Positions 17,407 through 25,324 of a DNA stretch of 64,000 nt are shown here, one piece after another; position 1 is the stretch's first letter, and each line of letters begins with the position of its first letter. Below the pieces are notes generated by a model that saw only the letters and a program-made list of their open reading frames with translations, was not told where the DNA came from and ran no database searches. The DNA comes from CADEDH01 sp965216205 (GTDB lineage Bacteria > Actinomycetota > Acidimicrobiia > Acidimicrobiales > SZUA-35), in assembly GCA_965216205.1 (NCBI GenBank), contig OZ244139.1, forward strand, positions 5,828,001-5,892,000. The letters run 5' to 3'. The position numbers and the translations under genes were made by a program.

Positions 17407-18651
17407 TCAGGGGATCACGTCGAGCCACACCAGGCGGTGATCCGACGTGGGGAAACCGATGCCGTCGCGCAGGAACTGGGCGAAGTCGAATGTGCCGGTC
17501 AGTCGCGACAGCGGGTCGTCGAGCACGGGCCAGAACACGCCGGTGTCGACCACCCTGGTCCGCTTGCCGGTCAGCACGTAGTCGACCCGGAGGTTGCCGG
17601 GGGCGAAGTCAGCGAAGTCGGCCGTGTCGAGGGCGGGGTCGCCGAGGTGGGTGTCGTTCGCGCCGCCCTGGAGGGCTGACGCCTCGACCCCGCCGGGGGA
17701 GGTCGGCGCTGGGTCCTGGATCTTGGGGTGGACGAGGAGCTGGTCGATCGCCTGGCCGGTCGAGTCGCCGTCGAGGGGGTCGGCGTTCTGGTCGCCGGCG
17801 ATGACGAACCGCTCGCTGGCGCCGAGCCCACCGACCCCGCCATCGTCGTCGTAGATGTAGCCGCTACGACCGGGGTGGACGTAGTCGGCCCAGAACCTGA
17901 TCTCGTCGTGATTGCGACGACCGTTGCGGTCCTCCGGGCCGTCGAACACCGGCGGGGTGGGATGGCTGACGAGGAAGTGGACCGTGCGCCGCCCGATCTC
18001 CACCGGCACGTCCCAGTGCGACTTCGACGACAGCCGCAGCACGTCGAGCTCCTCCTCGTCGTACCAGCCCTCGGGGATGAGGTTGTCCGGCATGTCCCGC
18101 CAGAGGAAGTTCTGGAACGTGCGCACCGAGTCCTCGTCGATCGGGTGGCGGGACAGGACGGCCATCCCGAACTGGCCCGGGTAGTTCCCGAACCCGAAGG
18201 TGTCGTTCCCGCCGCCCACCACCCCGTTGTTGTCGAGGTCGAACCCCGATGGGATGCCCGTGTTCGATTCCGCGACGAACGCATACGGGTACTCGATCGG
18301 GTCGGCTCCGTTCTGACCGATCTCCAGGTAGTTGGTTCGGAACAGGTCGATGGCCTGACCGGTGGCGTCGTAGTCGAACTCGTTGATGAGGAGCACGTCG
18401 GGGCGGACCCGCTGGATGACCTCGGCGACGTTGGCGGCCTGCCACCGGCGGAGGGCGACGTCGTCGAGGGCGGGATCGGTGCCGTCGTAGGGCTCAGCCA
18501 GGTTGGCGGCCAGCTCACCCTCGGCGGTGCGGTTCAGCGACGCGTTGAACGTGGCGAACCGCACGTCGGTACCAGGCCCCGCAGCGGCAGGTGTCACCGC
18601 CGTGGCGAGGAGCAGGGCGATCGCCCCGAGGAAGGCGAGCAAGCGGGACAT
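17407..18651 (-). CDS. Secreted endonuclease/exonuclease/phosphatase-family protein
   Basis: A 414-residue protein with a clear Sec signal peptide (residues 1-25, hydrophobic core followed by T-P-A-A-A-G). The mature part has the EEP fold pattern: V-R-F-A-T-F-N-A-S at the first strand, L-L-I-N-E-F-D with the metal-binding Glu, F-L-V-S-H-P-T-P-P, V-I-A-G-D-Q-N-A-D with the catalytic Asp/Asn pair, and a terminal T-S-D-H-R-L-V-W-L with the general-base His. Secreted members of this group in actinobacteria act as nucleases or phosphodiesterases that scavenge phosphate from extracellular DNA or lipids. It lies between the two-component kinase and a monooxygenase gene and has its own upstream region of about 140 bases. 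The exact substrate is not determinable. Confidence 0.85.
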   Translation of the reverse strand: MSRLLAFLGAIALLLATAVTPAAAGPGTDVRFATFNASLNRTAEGELAANLAEPYDGTDPALDDVALRRWQAANVAEVIQRVRPDVLLINEFDYDATGQAIDLFRTNYLEIGQNGADPIEYPYAFVAESNTGIPSGFDLDNNGVVGGGNDTFGFGNYPGQFGMAVLSRHPIDEDSVRTFQNFLWRDMPDNLIPEGWYDEEELDVLRLSSKSHWDVPVEIGRRTVHFLVSHPTPPVFDGPEDRNGRRNHDEIRFWADYVHPGRSGYIYDDDGGVGGLGASERFVIAGDQNADPLDGDSTGQAIDQLLVHPKIQDPAPTSPGGVEASALQGGANDTHLGDPALDTADFADFAPGNLRVDYVLTGKRTRVVDTGVFWPVLDDPLSRLTGTFDFAQFLRDGIGFPTSDHRLVWLDVIP

Positions 18652-18740
18652 GGCGGACCTCCGGATCGTGGTCGTCTCCGACCAGCGACGGTAGTGGGCC
18701 CTCGTGGACGATTCATGTCGAACGATCGAGATGATGACGC

Positions 18741-18781
18741 CACACCCGCACGGATGGTGTCAGACACCGTGTGCGGGTGTG
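18741..18781 (-). terminator. Nested inverted repeat after the monooxygenase gene
   Basis: CACACCCGCAC at 18741-18751 is the perfect inverse of GTGCGGGTGTG at 18771-18781, and inside the loop is a second hairpin, GGTGT-CAG-ACACC (18756-18768). It begins 13 bases after the stop of the minus-strand gene at 18794, as expected of a transcription terminator. No T-run follows, which is common in high-GC actinobacteria. It could also be a mobile palindromic element. Confidence 0.55.
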
Positions 18782-18793
18782 CGGCGTGGCTCG

Positions 18794-20650
18794 TCAGCTC
18801 ACGTCGACGCCCTCGAGCCGACCGTTCTCCCGCCACTCCGACAGGAGGCGGAAGAACTTGATCGGGCCGGCTCCGTAGGCGCCGGAGAAGAAGTGGTTCG
18901 GGTTCCCCTGCTGGCCCTCGTTGTTGTAGTAGCCCGGGGTGCACTCGGCCCGGAACCGCGCGCCGAGCCTCGCCTTGCTGGCCATCTCGTCGAGCCACAT
19001 CTGCTCCCCCTCGGGGGTGCACTCCGCCACCGTCCCGCCCCGCTCCCGCAACTCGGTGAGGATGTAGGTGATGTGGTTCGCCTGCTCGTTGAGTGTCTGC
19101 GGCACGCTGACCGTGACCGCGCCCTGGGTGAAGCCCATGAAGAAGCAGTTCGGGAAGCCGTGGGTCTGCATGCCGTGCAGGGTCCGCATCCCGTCGGCCC
19201 AGTGATCCGACAGGCTCTGGCCGCCCCGACCGACGATGTCGTACCCGGCCCGCCGGGTGTAGGTGGTGCCCACCTCGAACCCGGTGGCGAAGATGATGCA
19301 GTCCACCTCGTACTCCACCCCGTCGGCCACCACCCCGGTCGGCGTGATCCGCTCCACGCCTTTCCCCTCGGTGTCGACCAGGGTCACGTTCGGGCGGTTG
19401 AACGTGGGCAGGTACTCGTCGTGGAAGCACGGGCGCTTGCAGAACTGCCGGTACCAGGGCTTGAGTCGGTCGGCCACCTCCGGATCGTCGATGATCTCGT
19501 CGACCCGGCCCCGCACGCCGTTCATCTTCACGTAGTCGGCCATCTCGAGCAGTTGGCCATACTCGCGGCTGGCCAGGCGGCGACCCAACCGTCTGGCCGC
19601 CTCCTTGGCCTTGGCCCCCTGGAGGTTGCGGAAGATGTCGGTCCATCCGTCCTGGACCAGGTCGACGTCCTGGTCGCCGCCGCTGACCAGCACGTTGAAG
19701 TTGTCCATCCGCTCCTGCTGCCAGCCGGGCTCCAGCGAGGCCGCCCACTCGGGATCGGTCTCGCGGTTGTTGCGAACGTCGATCGACGACGGGGTCCGCT
19801 GGAACACGTAGAGCTGCTCGGACCACTCGCCGAGGTGGGGCACGCACTGGACCGCGGTGGCGCCGGTGCCGATGATCGCAACCTTCTTGTCGGCGAGGCC
19901 GGTGAGGTTTCCGGTGTTGTCGCCGCCGGTGTAGTCGTAGTCCCATCGGCTGGTGTGGAAGGTGTGGCCTTCGAAGGAATCGATGCCGGGGATGCCGGGC
20001 AGCTTGGGCCGGTTGAGTGGACCGTTGGCCATGGCCACGAAGTCGGCGGTCATCCGATCGCCGCGGTCGGTCTCGATCGTCCACCGTCGGGCCTGATCGT
20101 CCCAGGTCATCCCGGTCACCGTCGTCTGGAGGCAGGCCTTGTCGTAGAGGCCGTAGTGACGGGCGATGTTGCGGGTGTGCTCGGCGATCTCGGGGGCGAA
20201 GGAGTACTTGTGCTTCGGGATGTAGTCGAGCTCCTCGAGCATTGGGAGGTACACGTAGCTCTCCACGTCGCACATGGCTCCGGGGTAGCGGTTCCAGTAC
20301 CACGTGCCGCCGAAGTCGCCGCCCTTCTCGATGACCCGGATGTCGTCGAAGCCGGCTTCCCGCAGGCGCCCGCCCATGAGCAGGCCACCGAAGCCACCAC
20401 CGATGATGACCACCTCGGTGTGGTCGGTGATCGGCTCCCGTTCGACCCGATCCACGTAGGGGTCGTCGACGTAGTTCGAGAAGTCGCCCTTGACCTCGAT
20501 GTACTGCTCGTTCCCGTCGCTCCGCAGTCGCTTGTCGCGCTCGGCCAGGTAGCGGCCCTTGAGCCGGTCGGGGTCGAAGTCGATCTCGCCGATCAGCTCG
20601 CGGAGCAGGTCATCGTCGAGCGGTGCGTTCTCGGCCAAGGGCTGGTCCAT
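18794..20650 (-). CDS. Flavin-containing Baeyer-Villiger monooxygenase
   Basis: A 618-residue type I Baeyer-Villiger monooxygenase, expected to insert oxygen next to a ketone using FAD, NADPH and O2. The FAD Rossmann motif G-G-G-F-G-G is at 84-89, the BVMO fingerprint F-E-G-H-T-F-H-T-S-R-W-D spans 226-237, and the NADPH Rossmann motif G-T-G-A-T-A is at 261-266. An N-terminal extension of about 75 residues precedes the FAD domain, as in cyclopentadecanone- and steroid-type BVMOs. F-A-T-G-F-E-V near residue 450 is the usual C-terminal FAD contact. It is a single gene flanked by hairpins on both sides. Substrates for this subgroup include cyclic ketones and steroids; the one used here is not known. 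Confidence 0.92.
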   Translation of the reverse strand: MDQPLAENAPLDDDLLRELIGEIDFDPDRLKGRYLAERDKRLRSDGNEQYIEVKGDFSNYVDDPYVDRVEREPITDHTEVVIIGGGFGGLLMGGRLREAGFDDIRVIEKGGDFGGTWYWNRYPGAMCDVESYVYLPMLEELDYIPKHKYSFAPEIAEHTRNIARHYGLYDKACLQTTVTGMTWDDQARRWTIETDRGDRMTADFVAMANGPLNRPKLPGIPGIDSFEGHTFHTSRWDYDYTGGDNTGNLTGLADKKVAIIGTGATAVQCVPHLGEWSEQLYVFQRTPSSIDVRNNRETDPEWAASLEPGWQQERMDNFNVLVSGGDQDVDLVQDGWTDIFRNLQGAKAKEAARRLGRRLASREYGQLLEMADYVKMNGVRGRVDEIIDDPEVADRLKPWYRQFCKRPCFHDEYLPTFNRPNVTLVDTEGKGVERITPTGVVADGVEYEVDCIIFATGFEVGTTYTRRAGYDIVGRGGQSLSDHWADGMRTLHGMQTHGFPNCFFMGFTQGAVTVSVPQTLNEQANHITYILTELRERGGTVAECTPEGEQMWLDEMASKARLGARFRAECTPGYYNNEGQQGNPNHFFSGAYGAGPIKFFRLLSEWRENGRLEGVDVS

Positions 20651-20665
20651 GGGCCGAGAATAGTT

Positions 20666-20710
20666 TGAGGCCCGCGATTTCTCGAACCGTTCGACCGGCG
20701 TGGGGCCTCA
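20666..20710 (-). terminator. Hairpin overlapping the stop of the coiled-coil gene
   Basis: TGAGGCCC at 20666-20673 pairs perfectly with GGGCCTCA at 20703-20710, and a nested CGAAC-C-GTTCG hairpin sits at 20683-20693. The outer arm includes the stop codon (20708-20710) of the gene ending there, so it probably terminates that gene before the monooxygenase gene starts at 20650. The position also overlaps the likely promoter of that next gene. Confidence 0.5.
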
Positions 20711-21160
20711 GGTGAAGAGCGCAGTGATCATGGCGATCGTGTTCGCGCCGACCACGACGGCGCCCCAGCGGTAGAACTCGCCCTTGAGCTCGCCCCGCAG
20801 CGCGACCACCTCGCCCCGCAACTCGGCGATCTCACCGCGAAGCTCCGCCCGCAACTCGGCGATCTCGCCGCGAAGCTCGGCTCGCAGCTCGGTCATCTCA
20901 CCGCGAAGCTCGGCTCGCAGCTCGCCCATCTCGCTGCGGAGCTCTGCGGCGAGCTCGCTCATCTCGCGGCGCATGTCGCCTCGCAACTCGGACATCTCGC
21001 CGCTCAGGGCGAGCGTGGTGGCGTTGAGGTCCGCCCGGGTCGCCAGCTCGGACGACGGTTGGAGAGGCAGGAGTTCCATGAGTGAGTTGGCCGCTTCTGG
21101 CCCAAGGGCTGCCTCGAGCTTGTTGAAGACGTGGCGCCGTTCGTGTTCGGTTACCGACAT
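20708..21160 (-). CDS. Coiled-coil protein with C-terminal membrane anchor (hendecad repeats)
   Basis: A 150-residue protein. Residues 1-40 form a conserved-looking head (M-S-V-T-E-H-E-R-R-H-V-F-N-K-L-E then L-G-P-E-A-A-N-S-L-M-E-L-L-P), a pattern I associate with a small family of actinobacterial proteins resembling DUF1640/CCDC90-like coiled coils. Residues about 55-125 are a long coiled coil of 11-residue repeats, E-L-R-A-E-L-R-G-E-I-A and variants. The last 20 residues are a hydrophobic tail (V-V-V-G-A-N-T-I-A-M-I-T-A-L-F-T). The ATG at 21160 is used because it starts the conserved head; 14 further residues upstream look like leader translation. Function is unknown; a membrane-tethered oligomeric rod is what the sequence supports. 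Confidence 0.75.
   Translation of the reverse strand: MSVTEHERRHVFNKLEAALGPEAANSLMELLPLQPSSELATRADLNATTLALSGEMSELRGDMRREMSELAAELRSEMGELRAELRGEMTELRAELRGEIAELRAELRGEIAELRGEVVALRGELKGEFYRWGAVVVGANTIAMITALFT
20820..21017. repeat. Six 33-bp tandem repeats coding an 11-residue coiled-coil period
   Basis: Units start at 20820, 20853, 20886, 20919, 20952 and 20985, each 33 bases, all inside the coiled-coil gene on the minus strand. The left three are most alike (AACTCGGCGATCTC then SCCGCGAAGCTC-like), the right ones more diverged. Because 33 is a multiple of 3, copies can be gained or lost without breaking the frame, only changing rod length. Confidence 0.8.
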
Positions 21161-21282
21161 CGTGAGTCTTCCAGATCGGTTCGGGGCGCGTCGAGCGCCC
21201 ACCGGTGACTGGAGGACCTTGCCGCCGTCCTCGAAGGCGATGCCGATCAGGGTAGCTGCGGGGTGTGACGGCGAAAGGGGGA

Positions 21283-22074
21283 TCAGTCGAGCGGCTTCAT
21301 GAACGACCAGAGGTGGCCCTCGAGATCGTGGGCCCCGTACTCCCGGTAGCCGTAGGGCTGATCCACGGGTTGGTAGCGGATCTCGGCCCCTCGCTCGGCT
21401 GCGAACTCGTGATGGGCGTCGACGTCGTCGACGATGACCGCCATGGTGGCCGTGGATCCCTCGAGATTGCGGGGTGACGACAGGTTGAAGTCGGGCGACT
21501 CGGGGTGGAGCCAGAGGACCCCATCGCCCGCTTCGAGCTCGCCGTGGACCGGGACGCCGTCGTGGCGGGTGATCTCGCCGGGACCGAGCCCGAAGACCCG
21601 TTGCAGCCAGTCGTAGGCGGCTTCGATGTCCTCGTAGACCAGCAGAGAGATGTGCCGGTCGATCGTGGTCTGGGTCATCTTCATGTCCTCCATGAGTTCG
21701 AGGAGATCGTCGAGACCGACCTCCGGTGCGTCGAGCGAACCGATCATGCGGGCCAACCGTGACCGCAGCCGATGTTGCAAGCTCAGCTGCTCGTCGACCC
21801 GGGCGAGGTGCTCGGTCATCAGACCTCGGAGATCCCCACCGCTGGTGTCGAGCGACTCACGGACGGTCTCGAGTGGCATGCCGACGTCCTTCAACATCGA
21901 CACCTGATACAGGCGGGTCACCTGCATCGGGCCGTACAGCCGATGGCCGCTGGCTGTCCGCTCGGCCGGCTCGACGAGTCCGATGTCCTCGTAGTAGCGC
22001 AGCGTTCGGGCCGTCAGGCCAGTGGCGGCAGCGATCTCGCCGATCCGTCGCGTCGGTGCAGGCGTTTCGCTCAT
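21283..22074 (-). CDS. MerR-family regulator fused to a VOC (glyoxalase-like) domain
   Basis: A 263-residue protein of two parts. Residues 8-75 are a MerR winged helix (I-G-E-I-A-A-A-T-G-L-T-A-R-T-L-R-Y-Y-E-D-I-G-L), followed by the dimerisation helix to about 135. Residues 145-263 form a VOC/glyoxalase-like domain (I-S-L-L-V-Y-E-D-I-E-A-A-Y-D-W-L, then V-P-V-H-G-E-L, and the final D-L-E-G-H-L-W-S-F). The VOC part would be the effector-binding domain, sensing a small organic or electrophilic ligand, as drug-binding VOC folds do. The start is the ATG at 22074; an ORF extending 71 codons further is out of family. An inverted repeat lies 13 bases upstream. Targets may include itself and the dioxygenase gene starting at 22973 on the same strand. 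Confidence 0.85.
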   Translation of the reverse strand: MSETPAPTRRIGEIAAATGLTARTLRYYEDIGLVEPAERTASGHRLYGPMQVTRLYQVSMLKDVGMPLETVRESLDTSGGDLRGLMTEHLARVDEQLSLQHRLRSRLARMIGSLDAPEVGLDDLLELMEDMKMTQTTIDRHISLLVYEDIEAAYDWLQRVFGLGPGEITRHDGVPVHGELEAGDGVLWLHPESPDFNLSSPRNLEGSTATMAVIVDDVDAHHEFAAERGAEIRYQPVDQPYGYREYGAHDLEGHLWSFMKPLD

Positions 22075-22086
22075 GGAAGGAACGTA

Positions 22087-22122
22087 CGACCTGACGCGAC
22101 GTGAGATGCAAGTGACAGGTCG
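22087..22122 (-). promoter_or_regulatory. Possible MerR operator/promoter
   Basis: CGACCTG at 22087-22093 is the inverse of CAGGTCG at 22116-22122. Between the arms, on the minus strand, TTGCAT is followed after 19 bases by TACGTT; a 19-bp spacer is characteristic of MerR-activated promoters. It lies just upstream of the MerR-VOC gene. The -10 match is weak, so this remains a candidate. Confidence 0.35.
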
Positions 22123-22124
22123 GG

Positions 22125-22973
22125 TCAGCGCCCGGAGACCTCGCGTTGCGGACCGGTGGGCTCGCCCCGTCCGGTCGGGGGCTCGGGGAGATCGCCGGGA
22201 GCGCGAGGCCACGCCAGTGGCAGACCGTCGCCTTCCATGAGCTGCCCGACGCCCACCCCCGCCCGATCCAGGGGAAAGTTCGGCCATGGCGCCGCCCGGC
22301 GGTGGCCGTCGGCCAGGTAGACGATCGTGAACGCCCGCCTCGTCTCACCGGTCGTGTTCGGTCCCGCCTCGTGGACGGTGAACCCGTGATGCCACACGAC
22401 CGACCCGACCGGGGCCTCCACCGTGACCGGCCGTCGGTGGCCGAGGGCGGGGTCGCTCAGGATGTCGTACGCCTGCTCCGGCTTGGTCAGGTTGACGGTC
22501 CGCAGCTTGCCGACGGCGTGTGAGCCTGGCACGTACCCAAGGGCACCGTTGGCGGCGGTGGAGGGTGCCAGTGGAATCCAGGCCGAGACGAGCGGCGCGT
22601 CGCCGATCGGCCAGAACGGCGCGTCCTGATGGGCATCGGTCCGACGCCCACCAGGCTCCTTGTAGAGCGCCTGGTCCTGCCACAGTCGAACCGCCCCGAC
22701 GCCCAGCAGCTCGGCCGCCGCCTCCGCGAGGAGTGGGTGGAGAGTGAGTGGCCGCACCGCAGGGTCGGTCTCCCACAGGCGCATGCACTGCACGAACGAC
22801 TGCTCGTAGGGGGTCTTCTCCGGCAGCGTCCGGTGGTCGTTCGCCGTCCGGGCTGCCACGGCCTGGTCGATGGCTGCGCCGTAGCGCTCGATCTCCTCCG
22901 GGTCGAGAAGGTCGTCGGTTCGGACGTAGCCGTCGGCCCTGAATCGGGCGACCATCTCGGCGTCGAGCACCAT
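22125..22973 (-). CDS. Phytanoyl-CoA dioxygenase (PhyH)-like Fe(II)/2-oxoglutarate oxygenase
   Basis: A 282-residue PhyH-superfamily protein. The 2-His-1-Asp iron triad is visible as His115/Asp117 in D-A-H-Q-D-A-P-F-W and His201 in F-T-V-H-E-A-G-P-N, with Arg213 positioned to bind 2-oxoglutarate (T-R-R-A-F-T). A Y-V-P-G-S-H segment at 148-152 is the usual turn of this family. The ATG at 22973 is used; a TTG just before it is less likely. Members hydroxylate CoA esters, small ectoine-type metabolites or secondary metabolites, so the substrate is open. It sits upstream of the MerR-VOC regulator on the same strand (50 bases apart) and is divergent from a nucleoside hydrolase. Confidence 0.85.
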   Translation of the reverse strand: MVLDAEMVARFRADGYVRTDDLLDPEEIERYGAAIDQAVAARTANDHRTLPEKTPYEQSFVQCMRLWETDPAVRPLTLHPLLAEAAAELLGVGAVRLWQDQALYKEPGGRRTDAHQDAPFWPIGDAPLVSAWIPLAPSTAANGALGYVPGSHAVGKLRTVNLTKPEQAYDILSDPALGHRRPVTVEAPVGSVVWHHGFTVHEAGPNTTGETRRAFTIVYLADGHRRAAPWPNFPLDRAGVGVGQLMEGDGLPLAWPRAPGDLPEPPTGRGEPTGPQREVSGR

Positions 22974-23049
22974 CAACGTCGACGGTAGTGCTGCACGGTT
23001 CGGGTACCCGAACTCGAACGACGAGGAGCGTTGCCGTTAGCCTCCGGCC

Positions 23050-23994
23050 GTGCGGATCTGGCTCGACACTGACATCGGTACCGACGTCGACGACGCCCTG
23101 GCCCTCGGCTACGTGCTTCGTCACCCCGAGTTGGAGCTCGTCGGGATCTCCACCGTGTTCGGCGATCTCGCCCTTCGGGCTGCGATCATCGCCCCGCTGC
23201 TGGAGGCGGCGGAAGCGCCGCCGGTCCCGATCGTCACCGGCTTGTCGGTTCCGCTCACACCGGGCCGGCACGGCTTGATGTTCGGACACGAGGGCCGAAC
23301 CGTCGTCGACGACCCCCAGCCGGTGCTCCGGACCGAGCACGAGCCCGGCGGCGCCGCTGGCGCAACCGAACGCATCGAGGAACTGGCCACCGCCCTCCAC
23401 GAGGCTGCCCCCGAACGGATCGTCGCCATCGGCCCGTTGACGAACCTCGGGGCCCTTGCGGAGGCCGGCGCTGAGTTGCCACCGCTCACGATCATGGGCG
23501 GCAAGTTCGACCCCGATCGGCCATCCGGTCTGTCCCAGCGCCGGGCCGAGTGGAACTGGTACTGCGATCCGGTGTCGGTCCAGCAGGTGCTGGCCCTCGG
23601 CGATCGGCTCGACGCAACGGTGGTGCCGGCCGAGGTGACGTTCCAGACCCAACTCGTCGCGGCCGACATCAACCGCCTGGGGGGCGGTGATGCTCTCAAC
23701 CGTCTGTTGGCGGGGCTCTGCCGCGAGTGGCTCCGAGCCCAGGCCGAGGACTTCGACCTACCCGACCCGAGGGTCGCCCTCCACGACCCGCTGGCTGCCG
23801 CCGTCCTGGTCCGACCCGACTTGTGCAACTGGACGGAACGTGTGATCACCGTCGACCAGCGAGGTACGTCGACCGTGCTCGATCCCGCCGACAGCGGCCA
23901 CACGGGCACCGCGATCCGCGCCGCCGTCGACGTCGACGCGGCCGCCCTGAGCGCCGACCTCCTCACCGTGCTCGGCGCTCCGAGCGCCACCTAG
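23050..23994 (+). CDS. Nucleoside hydrolase (IunH-like)
   Basis: A 314-residue member of the inosine-uridine-preferring nucleoside hydrolase family, which cleaves the N-glycosidic bond of ribonucleosides to free base and ribose. The calcium- and ribose-binding cluster D-T-D-I-G-T-D-V-D-D is at residues 6-15. A G-P-L-T-N-L segment near residue 125 and M-G-G near 148 are also family features, and a C-terminal H-D-P-L-A-A-A-V (near 243) supplies the last Asp/His of the active site. The start is the GTG at 23050. It is a single plus-strand gene; just after its stop comes the 61-bp repeat array. Base preference cannot be read from the sequence. Confidence 0.9.
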   Translation: MRIWLDTDIGTDVDDALALGYVLRHPELELVGISTVFGDLALRAAIIAPLLEAAEAPPVPIVTGLSVPLTPGRHGLMFGHEGRTVVDDPQPVLRTEHEPGGAAGATERIEELATALHEAAPERIVAIGPLTNLGALAEAGAELPPLTIMGGKFDPDRPSGLSQRRAEWNWYCDPVSVQQVLALGDRLDATVVPAEVTFQTQLVAADINRLGGGDALNRLLAGLCREWLRAQAEDFDLPDPRVALHDPLAAAVLVRPDLCNWTERVITVDQRGTSTVLDPADSGHTGTAIRAAVDVDAAALSADLLTVLGAPSAT

Positions 23995-24044
23995 ACCCAC
24001 GGCACCTCCACCCGATCGCCGCCAGACCACTCCGGCGTCCACCC

Positions 24045-24377
24045 CTGGCAGATCTGGCGTGCGCCGGTCGTGCAGGTTGCTGCCGGTGTTGGCGGGGTGT
24101 GGGTTCTGGCAGATCTGGCGTGCGCCGGTCGTGCGGGTTGCTGCCGGTGTTGGCGGGGTGTGGGTTCTGGCAGATCTGGCGTGCGCCGGTCGTGCGGGTT
24201 GCTGCCGGTGTTGGCGGGGTGTGGGTTCTGGCAGATCTGGCGTGCGCCGGTCGTGCAGGTTGCTGCCGGTGTTGGCGGGGTTGTTCTGGCAGATCTGGCG
24301 TGCGCCGGTCGTGCAGGTTGCTGGGGTGTGGGTTCTGGCAGATCTGGCGCGCGCTGCTGGGGGCGGGTTGCTGCCAG
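24045..24377. repeat. Tandem array of 61-bp hairpin repeats, array 1
   Basis: GGCAGATCTGGCG occurs six times, at 24047, 24108, 24169, 24230, 24288 and 24337, so three steps are exactly 61 bp and the last two are 58 and 49 bp through small deletions. Each full unit starts with CTGGCAG and, about 28 bases later, has CTGCCGG, able to pair with it; the last unit has a perfect pair, CTGGCAG (24336-24342) with CTGCCAG (24371-24377). The array fills most of the 444-base gap between a plus-strand and a minus-strand gene that converge here. Reading frames through it encode only repeat translation and I do not count them as genes. A related array lies at 55449-55671. Confidence 0.9.
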
Positions 24378-24438
24378 GGGCGGCGTGGGGCCGCCGTGTG
24401 GCCGCTGACCCCCCATCGTCGTTCGTGACGGCGGTGGA

Positions 24439-25203
24439 CTACAACGTGCTTTCTCGCGGCGTGATGGGAGCCCCGCCGTTGGTGCCGGTCGACGGGTCGG
24501 CACCCCGGCCCAACATCCACCCGATGGCGGCAGCGCCGCAGATCAGTACCGCCACCAGCAGCGCGATCGCGACCCGCCCCCCTCGCCGACGCGCCGGTGA
24601 AGGCGGTCCTGAGCCGTCCCCAAACGCCATCGTGTCGGTTGCGGCCTTCGCCCCGTCGGTCGAAGGCGATGCGTCGCCCGCTCCGCCGTCCGGCCGGCCG
24701 CCGTTGCCGGTACCGACGTTGCTCTCGGTGCCGATACCAGTGCCGCTGTCGGCTCGGCTCGCGGTGAGCAGGGCGAGGTCGAACGCAGTCGTGTGGTCGC
24801 CGGTCGGCGGCGTGTCGGCCGCTTCCCTGGCGTCGGCGGCGTCGACCATGTCGAGCACCCGCTCGACCGCAGCGGCGGTCGGATCGTCGTCGACGCGCAA
24901 CAGCGGGATCTCCGAGACTGGAGCACCGTATCCATCAGTCGGTGTCGGAGGCTCCCGACTCCCGTCTGGCCGACGCGCGGCCACGGTGGCCGACGGCTCT
25001 GCCACGGTGGCGGTCGTCGTCGCCTTCACCGCAGGACGCGGCTCGTCGTCGTGGTCGTTCGACGCCTCTGCGACCCGCTCTCCTGGGGCTGGGCGGGCGG
25101 CGATCGGCTCCCCGATCCATTCCTCACCGTTCCAGAATCGACTGGTCCCGGGAGGGTCTCCCTCCGCGTGATACCAGCCGTGCGGAACACGTACCTTGCT
25201 CAT
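24439..25203 (-). CDS. DUF2510 protein with C-terminal transmembrane helix
   Basis: A 254-residue protein. Residues 8-33 form a DUF2510-type motif (G-W-Y then D-P-P-G-T-S-R-F-W-N-G-E-E-W), a short tryptophan-rich module found at the cytoplasmic N-terminus of many actinobacterial membrane proteins. A low-complexity acidic and Ala/Thr/Gly-rich linker covers about 35-205. One hydrophobic helix follows near 210-230 (V-A-I-A-L-L-V-A-V-L-I-C-G-A-A-A-I-G-W), preceded by A-R-R-R-G-G-R, so the short C-terminal tail is outside and the N-terminal module inside. The start is the ATG at 25203. Function is not known. Its 3' end faces the 61-bp repeat array. Confidence 0.8.
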   Translation of the reverse strand: MSKVRVPHGWYHAEGDPPGTSRFWNGEEWIGEPIAARPAPGERVAEASNDHDDEPRPAVKATTTATVAEPSATVAARRPDGSREPPTPTDGYGAPVSEIPLLRVDDDPTAAAVERVLDMVDAADAREAADTPPTGDHTTAFDLALLTASRADSGTGIGTESNVGTGNGGRPDGGAGDASPSTDGAKAATDTMAFGDGSGPPSPARRRGGRVAIALLVAVLICGAAAIGWMLGRGADPSTGTNGGAPITPRESTL

Positions 25204-25243
25204 CTATGCCCCCGGTCTATCGGCGGTTACCAGGTTCTTTCGG

Positions 25244-25261
25244 CATCCCCATCGGGGGATG
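25244..25261 (-). terminator. Short GC-rich hairpin
   Basis: CATCCCC, loop ATCG, GGGGATG makes a 7-bp stem. On the minus strand it lies about 100 bases beyond the alcohol dehydrogenase stop and before the DUF2510 gene, so it may terminate that operon. No T-run follows. Confidence 0.4.
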
Positions 25262-25324
25262 AGGATCCACACGGTAGCTGCGTCAACCATCGATTGTTGA
25301 CGCCTCCGCATGGGCACCTACGGC

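Noticed and set aside
24045..24377. CRISPR array
   Set aside because: Whole 61-bp units are near-identical; there are no unique spacers between conserved repeats and no cas genes in the window.
24000..24430. Open reading frames of 110-185 codons through the first repeat array, on both strands
   Set aside because: They are translations of the 61-bp repeat (recurrent A-R-Q-I-C-Q and P-D-L-P-E-P units), have no ribosome-binding site or family similarity, and exist in several frames at once.
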